A stretch of 64,000 nt of DNA, taken from contig NZ_CP074371.1 of assembly GCF_018362975.1 (NCBI RefSeq), positions 5,952,001 through 6,016,000 of the forward strand, given 5' to 3'. The DNA is from Nocardia tengchongensis (GTDB lineage Bacteria > Actinomycetota > Actinomycetes > Mycobacteriales > Mycobacteriaceae). Each line of letters opens with the position of its first letter. The first letter of the stretch is position 1. Positions 1 through 8,958 of this stretch are shown here, piece by piece. The notes below the pieces were generated by a model, which worked only from the letters and a program-made list of their open reading frames with translations, ran no database searches and had not been told where the DNA came from. The position numbers and the translations under genes were made by a program.

Positions 1-56
1 GCGGCCCCGTGGCTCGTCAGCCAGTCACGAGCTGCATCGAATCGGTCGTCGGTCAT
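1..56 (-). CDS. Partial gene cut by left window edge (N-terminus only)
   Basis: On the minus strand an ATG at 56-54 follows a GGAGGTGTCC ribosome-binding sequence and opens a frame that stays open to base 1. It reads MTDDRFDAARDWLTSHGA. About 18 residues are visible, too few to name a family. It is divergent from the MerR regulator starting at 336. The roughly 280 bases between them must hold both promoters; I see no clear palindrome there. Confidence 0.5.
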   Translation of the reverse strand, partial: MTDDRFDAARDWLTSHGA

Positions 57-335
57 GGACACCTCCGGACGTCAGTGGTCGGTGGCCGCTGCGGCTCACC
101 GCCTCTCGCGTCCAACCTACTCACCACAACAACCGGATTCAGCCTGTCGGCTAACCGCGGCTTTCTCGCGGCCCAGGGCCGTGGTGGATTGGGCAGACGC
201 GGCGATCTTCTACCGATGAGCGCTCGGAAGATTCCGCGACCATGGGCTGCAGTACCGGGCCAGCGATCGGCGTCCGAGCTGGTGTGATGTGTTTCGAGTT
301 GACCTGACAGTGGGTGGAAGGTGCAGGTTGATGCC

Positions 336-1244
336 ATGCACGAAGACACCGATCTGTTCACGGTCGGCCAGCTGGCGCAGCGAACTGGGTTGTCGGCGCG
401 GACGATCCGGTTCTGGTCTGATATCGGAGCCGTTTCTCCGGTGGCGCGGTCGGCTGGCGGGTACCGGCTCTTCGATGCTGGTGCGGTCGAGCGCATCGAA
501 CTGGTTCACACGCTTCGGCAGCTGGGCCTGGATCTGCCGACCGTGCACCGGGTCCTCGAGCAGCAGGCCACTTTGGCCGAGGTCGCGGAAACGCATGTGC
601 GTGCCTTGGACGCGCAGATCCGGTCGTTGCGGTTGAGCCGAGCCGTGTTGAGCACTGTCGCAAAGCGCGGCACATCCACGCAGGAGATGACATTGATACA
701 CAAATTGGCGCAGCTGTCCGCGCGTGAACGGCAGCAGATCATCGACGGGTTCGTCGATCGAGTGTTTGCCGGGGTCGAGGACGAGGACGCCTTGGTCATC
801 GCGGAGTTCATGCGGGAGCTACCCGCCGCTCTGCCCGACGAACCTTCGGTCGAACAGGTCGACGCTTGGGTGGAATTGGCTGAACTGGTCTGCGACGAAG
901 GGTTCGAACAGGCATTGCGCCACAGGGTCGTCAACAGCGGGCCCGATAACCGTATCGAGTTCGGTCTCAACATCCGTCCTTTGGTGATCGAACACGCCGG
1001 CCACGCTGTCACCATGGGTATCGCACCCGATTCCGAGCTGGGTCGAATGACCCTGGACCGCATTGTTCCGGCGGACTTGCCTGCGGCTGAACAGGTCTCA
1101 CTCTTGGCCTGGCTCGATACCGTGACCGAACCACGTATCGAAAGGTACTGGCAGCTGCTGAATCTGATCCACGGCCACACACCTGAAGAGCCCAGTGTGC
1201 CTGCCTTCAGATGGTTCGCCGACGGCCTGCGCGCGCACCGATAG
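336..1244 (+). CDS. MerR-family transcriptional regulator
   Basis: A 302-residue protein with a MerR winged-helix DNA-binding domain at about residues 8-75 (FTVGQLAQRTGLSARTIRFW, then GGYRLFDAGAVERI, then LRQLGLDLPTVHRVL). Known MerR proteins twist promoters with over-long -35/-10 spacers when an effector binds. The long C-terminal part (about residues 120-300) is helical and acidic and resembles no effector domain I can name; it has no Cys pattern typical of metal sensors. I prefer ATG 336 over an in-frame upstream start because the MerR domain begins directly after it. The target is unknown; the divergent partial gene at 1-56 is a candidate. Confidence 0.85.
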   Translation: MHEDTDLFTVGQLAQRTGLSARTIRFWSDIGAVSPVARSAGGYRLFDAGAVERIELVHTLRQLGLDLPTVHRVLEQQATLAEVAETHVRALDAQIRSLRLSRAVLSTVAKRGTSTQEMTLIHKLAQLSARERQQIIDGFVDRVFAGVEDEDALVIAEFMRELPAALPDEPSVEQVDAWVELAELVCDEGFEQALRHRVVNSGPDNRIEFGLNIRPLVIEHAGHAVTMGIAPDSELGRMTLDRIVPADLPAAEQVSLLAWLDTVTEPRIERYWQLLNLIHGHTPEEPSVPAFRWFADGLRAHR

Positions 1245-1401
1245 GTGCGCACCTCGGGCAAACGCACTCATCTGCCGGTTACAAGGCCGTTCGGACCGGC
1301 GAGCCCGCGGCCAGCCGAACGCACCATAATGCCTGCGACGCTTCACGAGACGGTGGATATCCAGTTGCCGCGCGGGCGATTGGACCACCACTATCGCGGG
1401 C

Positions 1402-1712
1402 ATGGACGTGGAATTGTCGTCTGCACTTGAACCGGGTGTAGGACCTCCGCAGCGAATCAACTTGGGGGACCTGCTGATCCGTCGCTGGCAGCCGGAGGAT
1501 CCGATGGCCCGGTTCGAGGCGATCACGACGTCGCACGGGGCTGGCCCACTGCCGCTCGTGGTTTCAACTACGGCATCGTCGATAGTGACGGCATAGTACT
1601 CGGCGCGATCGGCGTGCACGACCGTCTCGGCCCCTCGGCGCTCGCGATCGGTTATTGGTGCCTGTAGCCAGGGTTTGGCACTGACCGTTCGACCGATCGA
1701 ATCGGGCACAAG
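1402..1712 (+). pseudogene. Decayed GNAT-type acetyltransferase remnant
   Basis: The frame beginning near 1402 reads INLGDLLIRRWQPEDPMARFEAI, a typical start of a GNAT acetyltransferase. It then loses the family pattern. Another frame from about 1564 continues with FNYGIVDSDGIVLGAIGVHD and ALAIGYW, the central GNAT strands just before the acetyl-CoA loop, and then meets a TAG. A further frame carries a weak continuation to about 1712. The pieces lie in the right order but in different frames with material missing, so this looks like true decay rather than one sequencing slip. The 1245-1400 stretch before it holds only a 34-codon ORF of no recognised family. Confidence 0.5.
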
Positions 1713-1724
1713 GTGGGCCCTTCG

Positions 1725-4127
1725 TCAGGAGTTCCTTGCGGCAGGAGTGCTGCGTGTCGTGCTTCTCGAAATGGGGGCGGTGGCGTCGTCCAGTCGGACA
1801 GTCGGTGTCTCGCTGTCGATTCTGCGAGGACGGACTCTCAGAGAGGATCGTGGCCTGGCGGCCGGTGTGCCATCGGGCAGGAGCGCTATCTGCTCGGTGA
1901 CCGGGTCGGTGATCGGCGTGGTTTTGACCAAGTCGATCATTTCGCCGCCACCGGGGAGCTCGTCGTCGAGGATCGGTTCGCCCAGGCCGATCTTCTGTTG
2001 AATCTTCTTCATCCATTCCGGCGCCCACCAGCAGTCGTCGCCAAGCAGTTTCATGGTGGCCGGCACCAGCAGCATGCGCAGCACGGTGGCGTCGATAAAC
2101 AGGGCAGAAACCATGCCGAAGGCGATGTACTGCATCATCACCAGGTCGGAGAAGGCGAACGCGCCGGTCACAACGAGCAGGATGAGCGCGGCCGCGGTGA
2201 TGATGCGCCCGGTCTGTGCGGTGCCGATGCGGACAGCTTCGGTGGTGCTAGCCCCCTGTGTGCGGGCTTCGACCATTCGGGAGAGCAGGAAGACCTCGTA
2301 GTCGATCGACAGGCCGTAAATGATCGCGATGATCAGCACGAGCACTGGCGAGGTAATCGGTTGCGCGGTGAAATTGAGCAGCGAAGCGCCGTGGCCGTCG
2401 ATGAAGATCCAGGTCAGGATGCCAAGGGTGGAGCCGAGACCGAGTGCGCTCATCAGTGCGGCCTTGATCGGCAGCACGACCGAGCCGAAGGTCAGGAACA
2501 TCAACAGCATCGTGACGGACACGACCAGCAGGATCATCCATGGCAGGCGGGCCACGAGCGTGTCGACACTGTCGTGCTGGATGGCGGGCTGACCGCCGAC
2601 GAGGACCTGCACGTCGTCGGGTACTTCCATCGACCGGAGGTAGTCGATGGTCGCGCCCGCGTTGTTGCTGTCGGCGATCGCCGCGGAGGTCGTCCAGACG
2701 TTGGTGCCCTTGGGCGGGGTTTGGTCGATGGCGAAGATGGCGCGTGGCGCGAGCCCGGGCGCCTGGTTGGCTTGGGAGAGAATCGGGCCGACGTTGCTGG
2801 GATTGTCGGTGACGATGACCAGCTCGATCGGGTCAGCTTTGCGCAGGGGGAAATACCGGTCGAAGTCGGCTTGCGCGACACGGGTCGGGTTGTCCGGCGG
2901 GAGGTAGGTCTCGTCGAGTCCGCCGAAGGCCAGATTCTTGACCGGGATGATCAGAAGCAGCAGCAGGATCGTCAGCGGCAGCATGACTTTGAGTGGGTGC
3001 CGCATCACCCAGGTGGTGAGGCGACCCCAGAAACCGGTCTCGATCTCGTGGGCGGTCTTGGTCTTGCGCAGTCGCTTCCAGCCCCATTTGTCCACGCGTG
3101 GGCCCAGCACCGACAGCATGGCGGGCAACAAGGTGATCGCGGTGAGTGCCGCCAGCAGCACGGCCGCCATCGTCCCGTAGGCCACCGATTTGAGGAACCC
3201 CTGCGGGAACAAGAGCATGCCCGAACTTGCGGCGATGATCATCGTGGCCGACGACGCCACCGTGCGCCCAGCGGTCATCACGGTACGGCGCACCGCGGCG
3301 CGGGTGTCATACCCGTTGGCGAGTTCCTCACGGAAGCGGCTGACGATGAACAGTCCGTAGTCGATGGCCAGCCCGAAGCCGATCATCGAAACAACGGCGC
3401 TGACAAAGGAATTCACGTCGGCGAACTTCGTGATCACCATGACGATGCCGGTGGCGCCGACGATTGTGAGGCCGCCGACGATCAGCGGAAGCGACGCGGC
3501 GACGACACCGCCGAAGATGACGAACAGCAGGATCGCCACCGCCGGCAACGCCAGCACTTCCATCCGGCGCTGATCTTGGGCCATCGTGTCGAACAGCGCG
3601 CCCCCGATGGGCTGCAGACCCGTGACCTGCACGGTGACGCCGTCGATGGCGAAGGCGTCCTTGACTTCCCGGAAGTGGCGCATGGTGGTCGTGTCGTCGT
3701 CACCGGTGATGGCGACAGCGGCGAAGGCGTGCCGCTTATCGGGCGAGCCCATCAGTTTGGGCGCGTACTCGCCGGTGTCGGTCTTCCAATATGCGGCGTT
3801 GATCTTGCTGATCTGGTCCGGGTGCTGGCGCGGTAACCGGTTGAGGTTGTCGACAACCTTCTGGCCGAACGCCGGATCGTCGATGCTGCCACCCTCGGGA
3901 GCGGTGTAGAGGACCAGGACGTCGGAGAGATGACTGCGCCCGTAGGTGCGGTCCTTCAGTTGCGCGGCCTGCGATGACGGCGATGTCGGATCATCCAATC
4001 CGCCGGGACTGAGGTGGTCATCCAGTCCCAGCCCATAGGCACCGAGAGCGAGCAGGGCACCCACGACGAAACCGATGACGACCCAACGGAACCGATAGAC
4101 CGCGTCTCCCAAACGGGTGAACACCAC
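1725..4127 (-). CDS. MMPL/RND-family membrane transporter
   Basis: An inner-membrane exporter of about 800 residues. One transmembrane helix near residues 15-35 (WVVIGFVVGALLALGAYGLG) is followed by a periplasmic domain and then blocks of helices, in two repeated halves as in MMPL proteins. The second half repeats pattern features of the first (AIDYGLFIVSRFREE and SIDYEVFLLSRMVEA). Family members export lipids, pigments or antibiotics using the proton gradient; substrate cannot be read here. I place the start at GTG 4127-4125, since AAGGAG lies just upstream; an upstream ATG at 4178 has no such signal. No adjacent regulator shares its strand. Confidence 0.9.
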   Translation of the reverse strand: MVFTRLGDAVYRFRWVVIGFVVGALLALGAYGLGLDDHLSPGGLDDPTSPSSQAAQLKDRTYGRSHLSDVLVLYTAPEGGSIDDPAFGQKVVDNLNRLPRQHPDQISKINAAYWKTDTGEYAPKLMGSPDKRHAFAAVAITGDDDTTTMRHFREVKDAFAIDGVTVQVTGLQPIGGALFDTMAQDQRRMEVLALPAVAILLFVIFGGVVAASLPLIVGGLTIVGATGIVMVITKFADVNSFVSAVVSMIGFGLAIDYGLFIVSRFREELANGYDTRAAVRRTVMTAGRTVASSATMIIAASSGMLLFPQGFLKSVAYGTMAAVLLAALTAITLLPAMLSVLGPRVDKWGWKRLRKTKTAHEIETGFWGRLTTWVMRHPLKVMLPLTILLLLLIIPVKNLAFGGLDETYLPPDNPTRVAQADFDRYFPLRKADPIELVIVTDNPSNVGPILSQANQAPGLAPRAIFAIDQTPPKGTNVWTTSAAIADSNNAGATIDYLRSMEVPDDVQVLVGGQPAIQHDSVDTLVARLPWMILLVVSVTMLLMFLTFGSVVLPIKAALMSALGLGSTLGILTWIFIDGHGASLLNFTAQPITSPVLVLIIAIIYGLSIDYEVFLLSRMVEARTQGASTTEAVRIGTAQTGRIITAAALILLVVTGAFAFSDLVMMQYIAFGMVSALFIDATVLRMLLVPATMKLLGDDCWWAPEWMKKIQQKIGLGEPILDDELPGGGEMIDLVKTTPITDPVTEQIALLPDGTPAARPRSSLRVRPRRIDSETPTVRLDDATAPISRSTTRSTPAARNS

Positions 4128-4666
4128 AAATCTCCTTGTCTGGCCCCGCGCGCTGCCTCCATGGCTCAGCCCGAGCAACTACAAATATCGAGATTCGGTG
4201 CGAGGGCGAGGGCGGCGATGCGGCGAACGCGATGCCGAACCGAGTAGTCCTACATCCGACCTTGTTTGCCATCAGCGCTACGCCAGTCCCATGAGCTGAA
4301 CGGTAGGCAGCGCAAGCGGATTCGGTCATGACGAGGGTTGGCACGATGTACAGAGTGCCGCGCACCCCTGCGCTGGAGTGTTCGCACCCGGTCCACTACA
4401 GACAACTTGCTCCCCCTGATCGCCCGAAACGGCCTGTCGCGCAGCACGACACCGCTCAGACGGCAACGCTGCACGGTCCCCGACGCTACGGGCGAGATCG
4501 ACCGAAGAACACCTCCGCCGCACACGAACCGACCATTTCTGTCCGGTTCATCAGCGCTGCCACAGAGCTCTCTCAAAAACCGCAACAGGCGTTCGGCGCA
4601 CGTGAGGTGCTGCGCCCTGCCCGGCCGGCAGTTGACCAGTACCGAGCCTGGACGATGTCGACGAGC
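4128..4666. other. Intergenic stretch with no recognisable gene
   Basis: About 540 bases between the MMPL transporter start and the end of the DUF1152 gene. All six frames hold only overlapping short ORFs of no recognised family with no convincing ribosome-binding site. The MMPL promoter must lie in its first part. I see no repeat, tRNA or strong hairpin. Confidence 0.4.
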
Positions 4667-5767
4667 TCAGATGGTTCTTCCGCTGGTCGTGGTGTAGAGC
4701 GGTGGGCGGAATTGGTCCGGCCGATGCCGTGCGAGGAGGCGGCGCAGAATGTCACCGGCACTGGGATCGATCGCTGACAGCAGTTCGGCGACGCGTCGGA
4801 TGGTGAGAGCGTCGGCACCGCGTCCGCGGGCTTGGGCGGCGTAGTCGTCGACGATGCGTAAGGATTTCAGAGTCGGTGTCAGGGCTTTGGCGTGTTCGCC
4901 TGCAGCCCTGCGTCGTTCGATATCCAGCTCGCTGAGACCCGAACGGCACTCCCGTAGCACCTGCTCGGCTTGATCGAGGCTGGTTGTGGTCGCGACCGAG
5001 GCTGCCAGCGAGGTGTCGGCAAGCTTGGGTGCGTCGACCTCGTAGACGAGCGACGCGTCGCCGGAAATGTGGATCAGGGCGTTTCGCTGGGTCTCCACGG
5101 CACCGCGCCATCCCTTTGCAGCCGTCGCCAGCATGCCGCTCGCCTCAGACGGATGCCAGGTCCAGACGTCGTCGAACGGCATCACATCCGCCGCCCCCAG
5201 CTCGCGGAGGACGAAGGCGTTCAACCGGTCGAGACGGGGGCGTAACTCGATCGGTGACAGTTCGCCGTCCAATCCGAGCGCCGCCACCAGTACGCGGGTG
5301 TCGATGCCGGTCTGGACGGCAGCGGCGAGGGTGAGGGAATCGGCGAGTGGTGTGCGCAGTTCAGGTTCGTGGCCTTCGGCGAGGATGTCGCCGCCGACGT
5401 CGACGACGACGAGCTGGTCAGCGCCGAATTCGTTCGCAGCCAGGGTGATCGTTCGGGCCAAGCCGACAGCGCCTTGGTCAGCTTCCAGAAGCAGCAGCGG
5501 TAGGCCGATGCGCACAGAGAGCGACGGAAGGGTTGAGTGTCCCGTGCGCAGTCGGGATCGGGAGGTGATCTCCGCGACGCCACCGCGGTCAACCCATCCC
5601 TCGAAGTCGGTGCGGATGCGGGGGCCTGGTGTCGGGTCGATCATGAACCGGTCCCACGAGAAGCTCATGATCGCGTTGATCCGCAGTTCGGGCATGGCTG
5701 CAGCCAGGACGGCAGCGGTGATTGCGTCTCCACCACCGCCGGCGGCAATCGCTATGGCTGTGTGCAT
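4667..5767 (-). CDS. DUF1152 family protein
   Basis: A 366-residue cytoplasmic protein opening with IAIAAGGGGDAITAAVLA, the glycine-rich nucleotide-binding-like loop that begins DUF1152 proteins. ADQLVVVDVGGDIL near residue 130 fits the family's second acidic loop. The family has no settled biochemical function. ATG 5767 places the Gly-rich loop at the extreme N-terminus, as is usual; a TTG at 5788 is the alternative. It is divergent from the GntR regulator at 5838 with only 70 bases between them, so the regulator probably controls both. Confidence 0.75.
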   Translation of the reverse strand: MHTAIAIAAGGGGDAITAAVLAAAMPELRINAIMSFSWDRFMIDPTPGPRIRTDFEGWVDRGGVAEITSRSRLRTGHSTLPSLSVRIGLPLLLLEADQGAVGLARTITLAANEFGADQLVVVDVGGDILAEGHEPELRTPLADSLTLAAAVQTGIDTRVLVAALGLDGELSPIELRPRLDRLNAFVLRELGAADVMPFDDVWTWHPSEASGMLATAAKGWRGAVETQRNALIHISGDASLVYEVDAPKLADTSLAASVATTTSLDQAEQVLRECRSGLSELDIERRRAAGEHAKALTPTLKSLRIVDDYAAQARGRGADALTIRRVAELLSAIDPSAGDILRRLLARHRPDQFRPPLYTTTSGRTI

Positions 5768-5787
5768 GATTCGCTGGGACCTGTTCA

Positions 5788-5813
5788 AGTGGCTCGTACA
5801 GTGGCTAGTGGCC
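5788..5813. promoter_or_regulatory. Direct repeats AGTGGCT/AGTGGCT/AGTGGCC in divergent promoter
   Basis: Three near-identical heptamers start at 5788, 5800 and 5807 inside the 70-bp region between the divergent DUF1152 and GntR genes. A related AGTGGCA lies at 6650-6656, after the GntR gene. They are candidate operators for the GntR protein. This is an inference from position and repetition only. Confidence 0.35.
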
Positions 5814-5837
5814 TAGGGTAGTTGATGGAGGTGCGGG

Positions 5838-6587
5838 TTGCCCGAGCTTGAAGAGGTACTTCCCAAGTACCTGCAAATCGTCGGCTACTTGACCGATCAG
5901 ATCGTCCGCGGCGACTTGCCTCCCGGCGCAGCGGTGCCATCGGAACGTGACCTGGCAGTCAATTTTGGGGTCGCGCGGCCGACCGCGCAGAAGGCACTGC
6001 AAGAGCTCGGGCGGCGGGGGTTCGTCGAATCTCGTCGCGGCTCGGGGACTTATGTGCTGGCCCAGCAGGCAGCGCCGCTGGCGCGGGAGCGGTTGGACCG
6101 TGCAGCCCAGCTGGGCACGATGTATTCGGACAACGAGTCGGTTACCTTTCCGTTTGTCGGCATCGTCGAGGGTCCGGCGCATGTGACCGATGCGTTCCGC
6201 CTGCCAGAAGGGACCCCGGTGGTCAAGCGGCAGCGCATCATTCGCAACGACGCGACCGGCGAGCTGATCGAGCTGTCGACCAGCTGGTTCACCCGCGAGG
6301 TCGGCGAGGCCGCACCGAAACTGCTTGTCGCAGAGAAGGTTGGATACGGCACCCCTGGCTATATCGCCCACGCAACCGGAATCCGCGCGACGATCGGTCG
6401 CTACCAGTCGTGTGCGCGTCTGGCCACCAGCGAGGAGCGCGAGGCGCTGGGACTGCCAAACCCGTCGGCGGTGTCGGTCTTTTGGCTCTACACCCGCGAT
6501 GCCGCGGACAAGGTGATCGCGTTCGATGAGGCGATCTACCCGCCAGGCCGCTGGAGCTACCAGCAGGAATTCCGGATCACCCTCTAA
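5838..6587 (+). CDS. GntR-family regulator, HutC/UTRA subfamily
   Basis: A 249-residue regulator. Residues 1-70 form the GntR winged helix (IVRGDLPPGAAVPSERDLAVNFGVARPTAQKALQEL, then FVESRRGSGTYV). Residues of about 100-245 form a UTRA ligand-binding domain. The start is TTG 5838, fixed by GGAGG six bases upstream. Close relatives in actinomycetes sit on integrative elements (KorSA type) or beside sugar and nucleoside genes. Here the divergent DUF1152 gene is the obvious target, and the protein probably also represses itself through the repeats at 5788-5813. Confidence 0.85.
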   Translation: MPELEEVLPKYLQIVGYLTDQIVRGDLPPGAAVPSERDLAVNFGVARPTAQKALQELGRRGFVESRRGSGTYVLAQQAAPLARERLDRAAQLGTMYSDNESVTFPFVGIVEGPAHVTDAFRLPEGTPVVKRQRIIRNDATGELIELSTSWFTREVGEAAPKLLVAEKVGYGTPGYIAHATGIRATIGRYQSCARLATSEEREALGLPNPSAVSVFWLYTRDAADKVIAFDEAIYPPGRWSYQQEFRITL

Positions 6588-6846
6588 GCGAACACGTTTC
6601 GCAGGAAATATTCCCGTCTCAGCGAAGTGCACTAGTCCACCATCCAGTGAAGTGGCATAGTGCAGTCAGCGCCCAGTGTCGGGTCGAGACGGTGAGCTCA
6701 CACTTCGCCGTCAGCTTGCCCCCGGCACCAGGGCACCTCGAAACCGGCAACGACTACAAACGCAACCTGGCCTGCACGATGACGGTCAACGGATTGGCGT
6801 GGACCTCCGAGCAGACACCGACGACGACCGGCGGCGAGGGACCACG

Positions 6847-7104
6847 ATGGCCTTGACCGAACCAGGAGCCAAAGTGCTTGGCGCGCTGTCGATACTGGAC
6901 CCATTGCGGGCCCTGACGTGCCGGCAACTCTGCCGAGCGACCGAACTGCCCGATACCTCGGTTCACCGTGCGCTGCTGCGATTGTCAAGAACGGGGCTCG
7001 CGGTGAGCACCTTCCAGGGACCAGTGCGCTGGCGCTCTACCGACCGCGGTCGCGTCACGATGACACGGGCGGTGTACCGCGAATACGTCGGAGTGCGGCC
7101 ATGA
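6847..7104 (+). CDS. Small winged-helix DNA-binding protein
   Basis: An 85-residue protein consisting of little more than one winged helix-turn-helix (VLGALSILDPLRALTCRQLC, then TSVHRALLRLSRTGLAV, then a wing RWRSTDRGR), like a stripped-down IclR or MarR reader head. ATG 6847 follows GAGGGA. Its TGA overlaps the ATG of the next gene (ATGA at 7101-7104), so the two are translationally coupled. Such minimal regulators are frequent in actinobacterial mobile islands. Confidence 0.65.
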   Translation: MALTEPGAKVLGALSILDPLRALTCRQLCRATELPDTSVHRALLRLSRTGLAVSTFQGPVRWRSTDRGRVTMTRAVYREYVGVRP

Positions 7105-7514
7105 TCAGGCATGCCATCGGGTTCCTACGTCGGGACGTCTCCGGCGCGAGCTGGCTGAACGATGAGGCAGCAATTCACGCTACCTCCCAGGAGTGCGACA
7201 CACGCGTTTCGCTTGTGGTCCTTGCCGATTCAGCCCGGTGGGGTGACCATCTGGTCAATCACCTGCTCACCCTCACCTACGGCGAAGACGCGGACGATCT
7301 GATCGTGCCGACGATCGACCATCTCGACACCAGCGAGCTACGCGCGCTGGTGAAGGTCGCCGATGTGATCTGCGCAGATACACGCAAGCGGTACACCGCA
7401 GCTCTCAACGAAGACGACGAGTACGACGTGGAGCGTGTCGAGATCCGCGACGCGGTCTCTCTGCGAGAGGTCGCGCAACACGAGACCTCCCGGGGGTGGA
7501 TCCACAAGCGGTAG
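7101..7514 (+). CDS. Small protein with recombinase-like N-terminus, function unknown
   Basis: A 137-residue acidic protein beginning MIRHAIGFLRRDVSG. This recalls the first strand of the serine-recombinase (resolvase) catalytic domain, where YxRVS normally follows, and related nocardial proteins of unknown role. The rest (VSLVVLADS, DDLIVPTIDHLD, ELRALVKVADVICA) fits an alternating alpha/beta fold. The DNA-binding part of a recombinase is absent, so it is not a functional integrase by itself. It is coupled by ATGA overlap to the winged-helix gene upstream; the pair may form a small regulatory module. Family assignment is tentative. Confidence 0.5.
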   Translation: MIRHAIGFLRRDVSGASWLNDEAAIHATSQECDTRVSLVVLADSARWGDHLVNHLLTLTYGEDADDLIVPTIDHLDTSELRALVKVADVICADTRKRYTAALNEDDEYDVERVEIRDAVSLREVAQHETSRGWIHKR

Positions 7515-7995
7515 AACGCTTTCAGGCGGGCCAGGCCCCCAAATGGTGATCAGGTGCGACCGCAACTCACCTATCAATCGTCCCAGCTTGACCGGCGTCT
7601 TCGCGAGGATTAGTCCGCGAAATATGCACTGCCACAACTAACTCAATAGAAGAACAGCTAGATGAGGGTAGGCATATGCGCACCAACCCACCGTTGCCGC
7701 CCCCACATCACCGCCCCCGGGGCAGTAGTCTCTGCCCCGATCCGGCACGCGAAGCCGGAGGCATACCAGTGCGGCTAGTCGATGGGGCTCGGTCGCACCG
7801 AGTCCAAGATTCCGGCACCGTGGGCGAACTACGGCGGGTCGACCACCTGCTGCGCGGTCACGTGGCATGCTCTGGTTTCTATCCTCGGTAAGTCGGGAGG
7901 AAGCGGCAGCTTCGACTTCTCCGACGCGGCCGGGAATATCGATGTGCACGAGAGTGAATGCGATCGCAGGACACAGCCGACCAAGGAAGGGCACG
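7515..7995. other. Intergenic stretch with no supported gene
   Basis: About 480 bases of lower GC than the flanking core genes. Overlapping short ORFs occur on both strands, none with a family signature. The promoter of the 81-residue ORF at 7996 must lie at its right end. Confidence 0.35.
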
Positions 7996-8241
7996 ATGCC
8001 CGACAACCATACCCGGTCCGACGCAGTGGTGATGGCACCAGAATTGCTCGCCAACTACCGAGATCAGCTGGACTCGCTCCGTCACCAGCTGGGCGTACTC
8101 CTCGGCAGTCAGCACCCGAGTGTTGGCCTGCTGCGTGAGGCAGCTGAGAAGCTGAGCGAACCGGGCGTACTGCCGAGGCGTGGCCCTGATCATCCCGCCG
8201 GTTACAGCCCTTCCGTTATCGGCCCCGGCGAACAGGTCTGA
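7996..8241 (+). CDS. Small hypothetical protein
   Basis: An 81-residue ORF preceded by AAGGAAGGG at good spacing. Residues 14-50 (LLANYRDQLDSLRHQLGVLL, then LLREAAEKLSEPG) look like an amphipathic helical pair. It has no recognised family. Doubt remains because the opposite strand also has an open, well-formed frame (8193 to about 7990) with higher third-position GC; only one is likely to be real. I favour this strand for its ribosome-binding site. Confidence 0.4.
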   Translation: MPDNHTRSDAVVMAPELLANYRDQLDSLRHQLGVLLGSQHPSVGLLREAAEKLSEPGVLPRRGPDHPAGYSPSVIGPGEQV

Positions 8242-8339
8242 TCAACGCCGGGACCCTCACGTCTACTGACTCGACGCCCGCTACAAGCGGCGGGACGTAC
8301 CGCCTGCCACCGCCCGCGTCGACCTTCGCAAGCCGGTCA

Positions 8340-8708
8340 TCACCGATCGACCGCCCACTCGGAGCGGTAGTCACGGTGGTCGGACCAGATGGCAGCGATC
8401 GAACGTATGGTCGGGCACGGCCAGGCCACCGAGTCGTGGGTGCATCGGCCGTCTGCGTCCGGGGCGTGCTCGTGGAAGATCAGCCGCAGCACTGCCAGTT
8501 GCCGCAGCGTCTCGTGCGGGGTCAATGCGCCCGGGATGAAGACCTCCGACGGGGCGCTGCGGACGCCTTTGGGGCGCACCAGGCGCACCCACTGGTATTT
8601 GATTTCGCGGCCGCTGTCGCGGAAGTCGTGTTCGAGATTCTGCGCGAATTCTGCGGCTGCCCGCTGCCGGTTGAGGCGGCGTGCGATGAATTCCTCGATG
8701 GTCATCAT
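8340..8708 (-). CDS. DUF6221-like small protein
   Basis: About 122 residues. It starts MMTIEEFIARRLNRQ and ends with TIRSIAAIWSDHRDYRSEW. The helical start, the central HETLRQLAVLRLIFHEH and the terminal HxDY-x3-W ending match my recollection of the actinobacterial DUF6221 family. Those proteins are small, often repeated in a genome and common in Streptomyces and Nocardia islands; their function is unknown. The start (ATGATG at 8708-8703) overlaps the TGA of the upstream 44-residue membrane peptide, so the two form an operon. Confidence 0.55.
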   Translation of the reverse strand: MMTIEEFIARRLNRQRAAAEFAQNLEHDFRDSGREIKYQWVRLVRPKGVRSAPSEVFIPGALTPHETLRQLAVLRLIFHEHAPDADGRCTHDSVAWPCPTIRSIAAIWSDHRDYRSEWAVDR

Positions 8709-8839
8709 CGCCGGACCAGCCAGACCGTGGTCGCGGCCACCACCAGAGCGGCCCACAGCACCCAGTAGATCGAGGTCGCGTGTGTGGCGACCAGCACCGC
8801 GGCGACGACGGCGAGCACAACGACCGTGGAAGTGCGCAT
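8705..8839 (-). CDS. 44-residue membrane peptide
   Basis: Starting at ATG 8839 the frame reads MRTSTVVVLAVVAAVLVATH, then WVLWAALVVAATTVWLVRR: two hydrophobic segments with a short polar turn and a positively charged end. It overlaps the DUF6221-like gene by an ATGA-type junction, which supports it being translated. No family is recognised; such peptides accompany phage- or plasmid-type genes in actinomycetes. Confidence 0.45.
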   Translation of the reverse strand: MRTSTVVVLAVVAAVLVATHATSIYWVLWAALVVAATTVWLVRR

Positions 8840-8958
8840 GATCAATTGTCTCTCATCGCGCCCGGTATGCCACGAAGGCCCGGGTCCTGGGGACATATCG
8901 TGCCAAGCGGTTGCTGAAAGGTGTACAGCCGCAGCGATTCAGCGCAGGGTCTTCGACC

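Noticed and set aside
1713..3836. A 707-codon plus-strand ORF opposite the MMPL transporter
   Set aside because: Antisense shadow of a clear membrane transporter; no start signal and no domain pattern.
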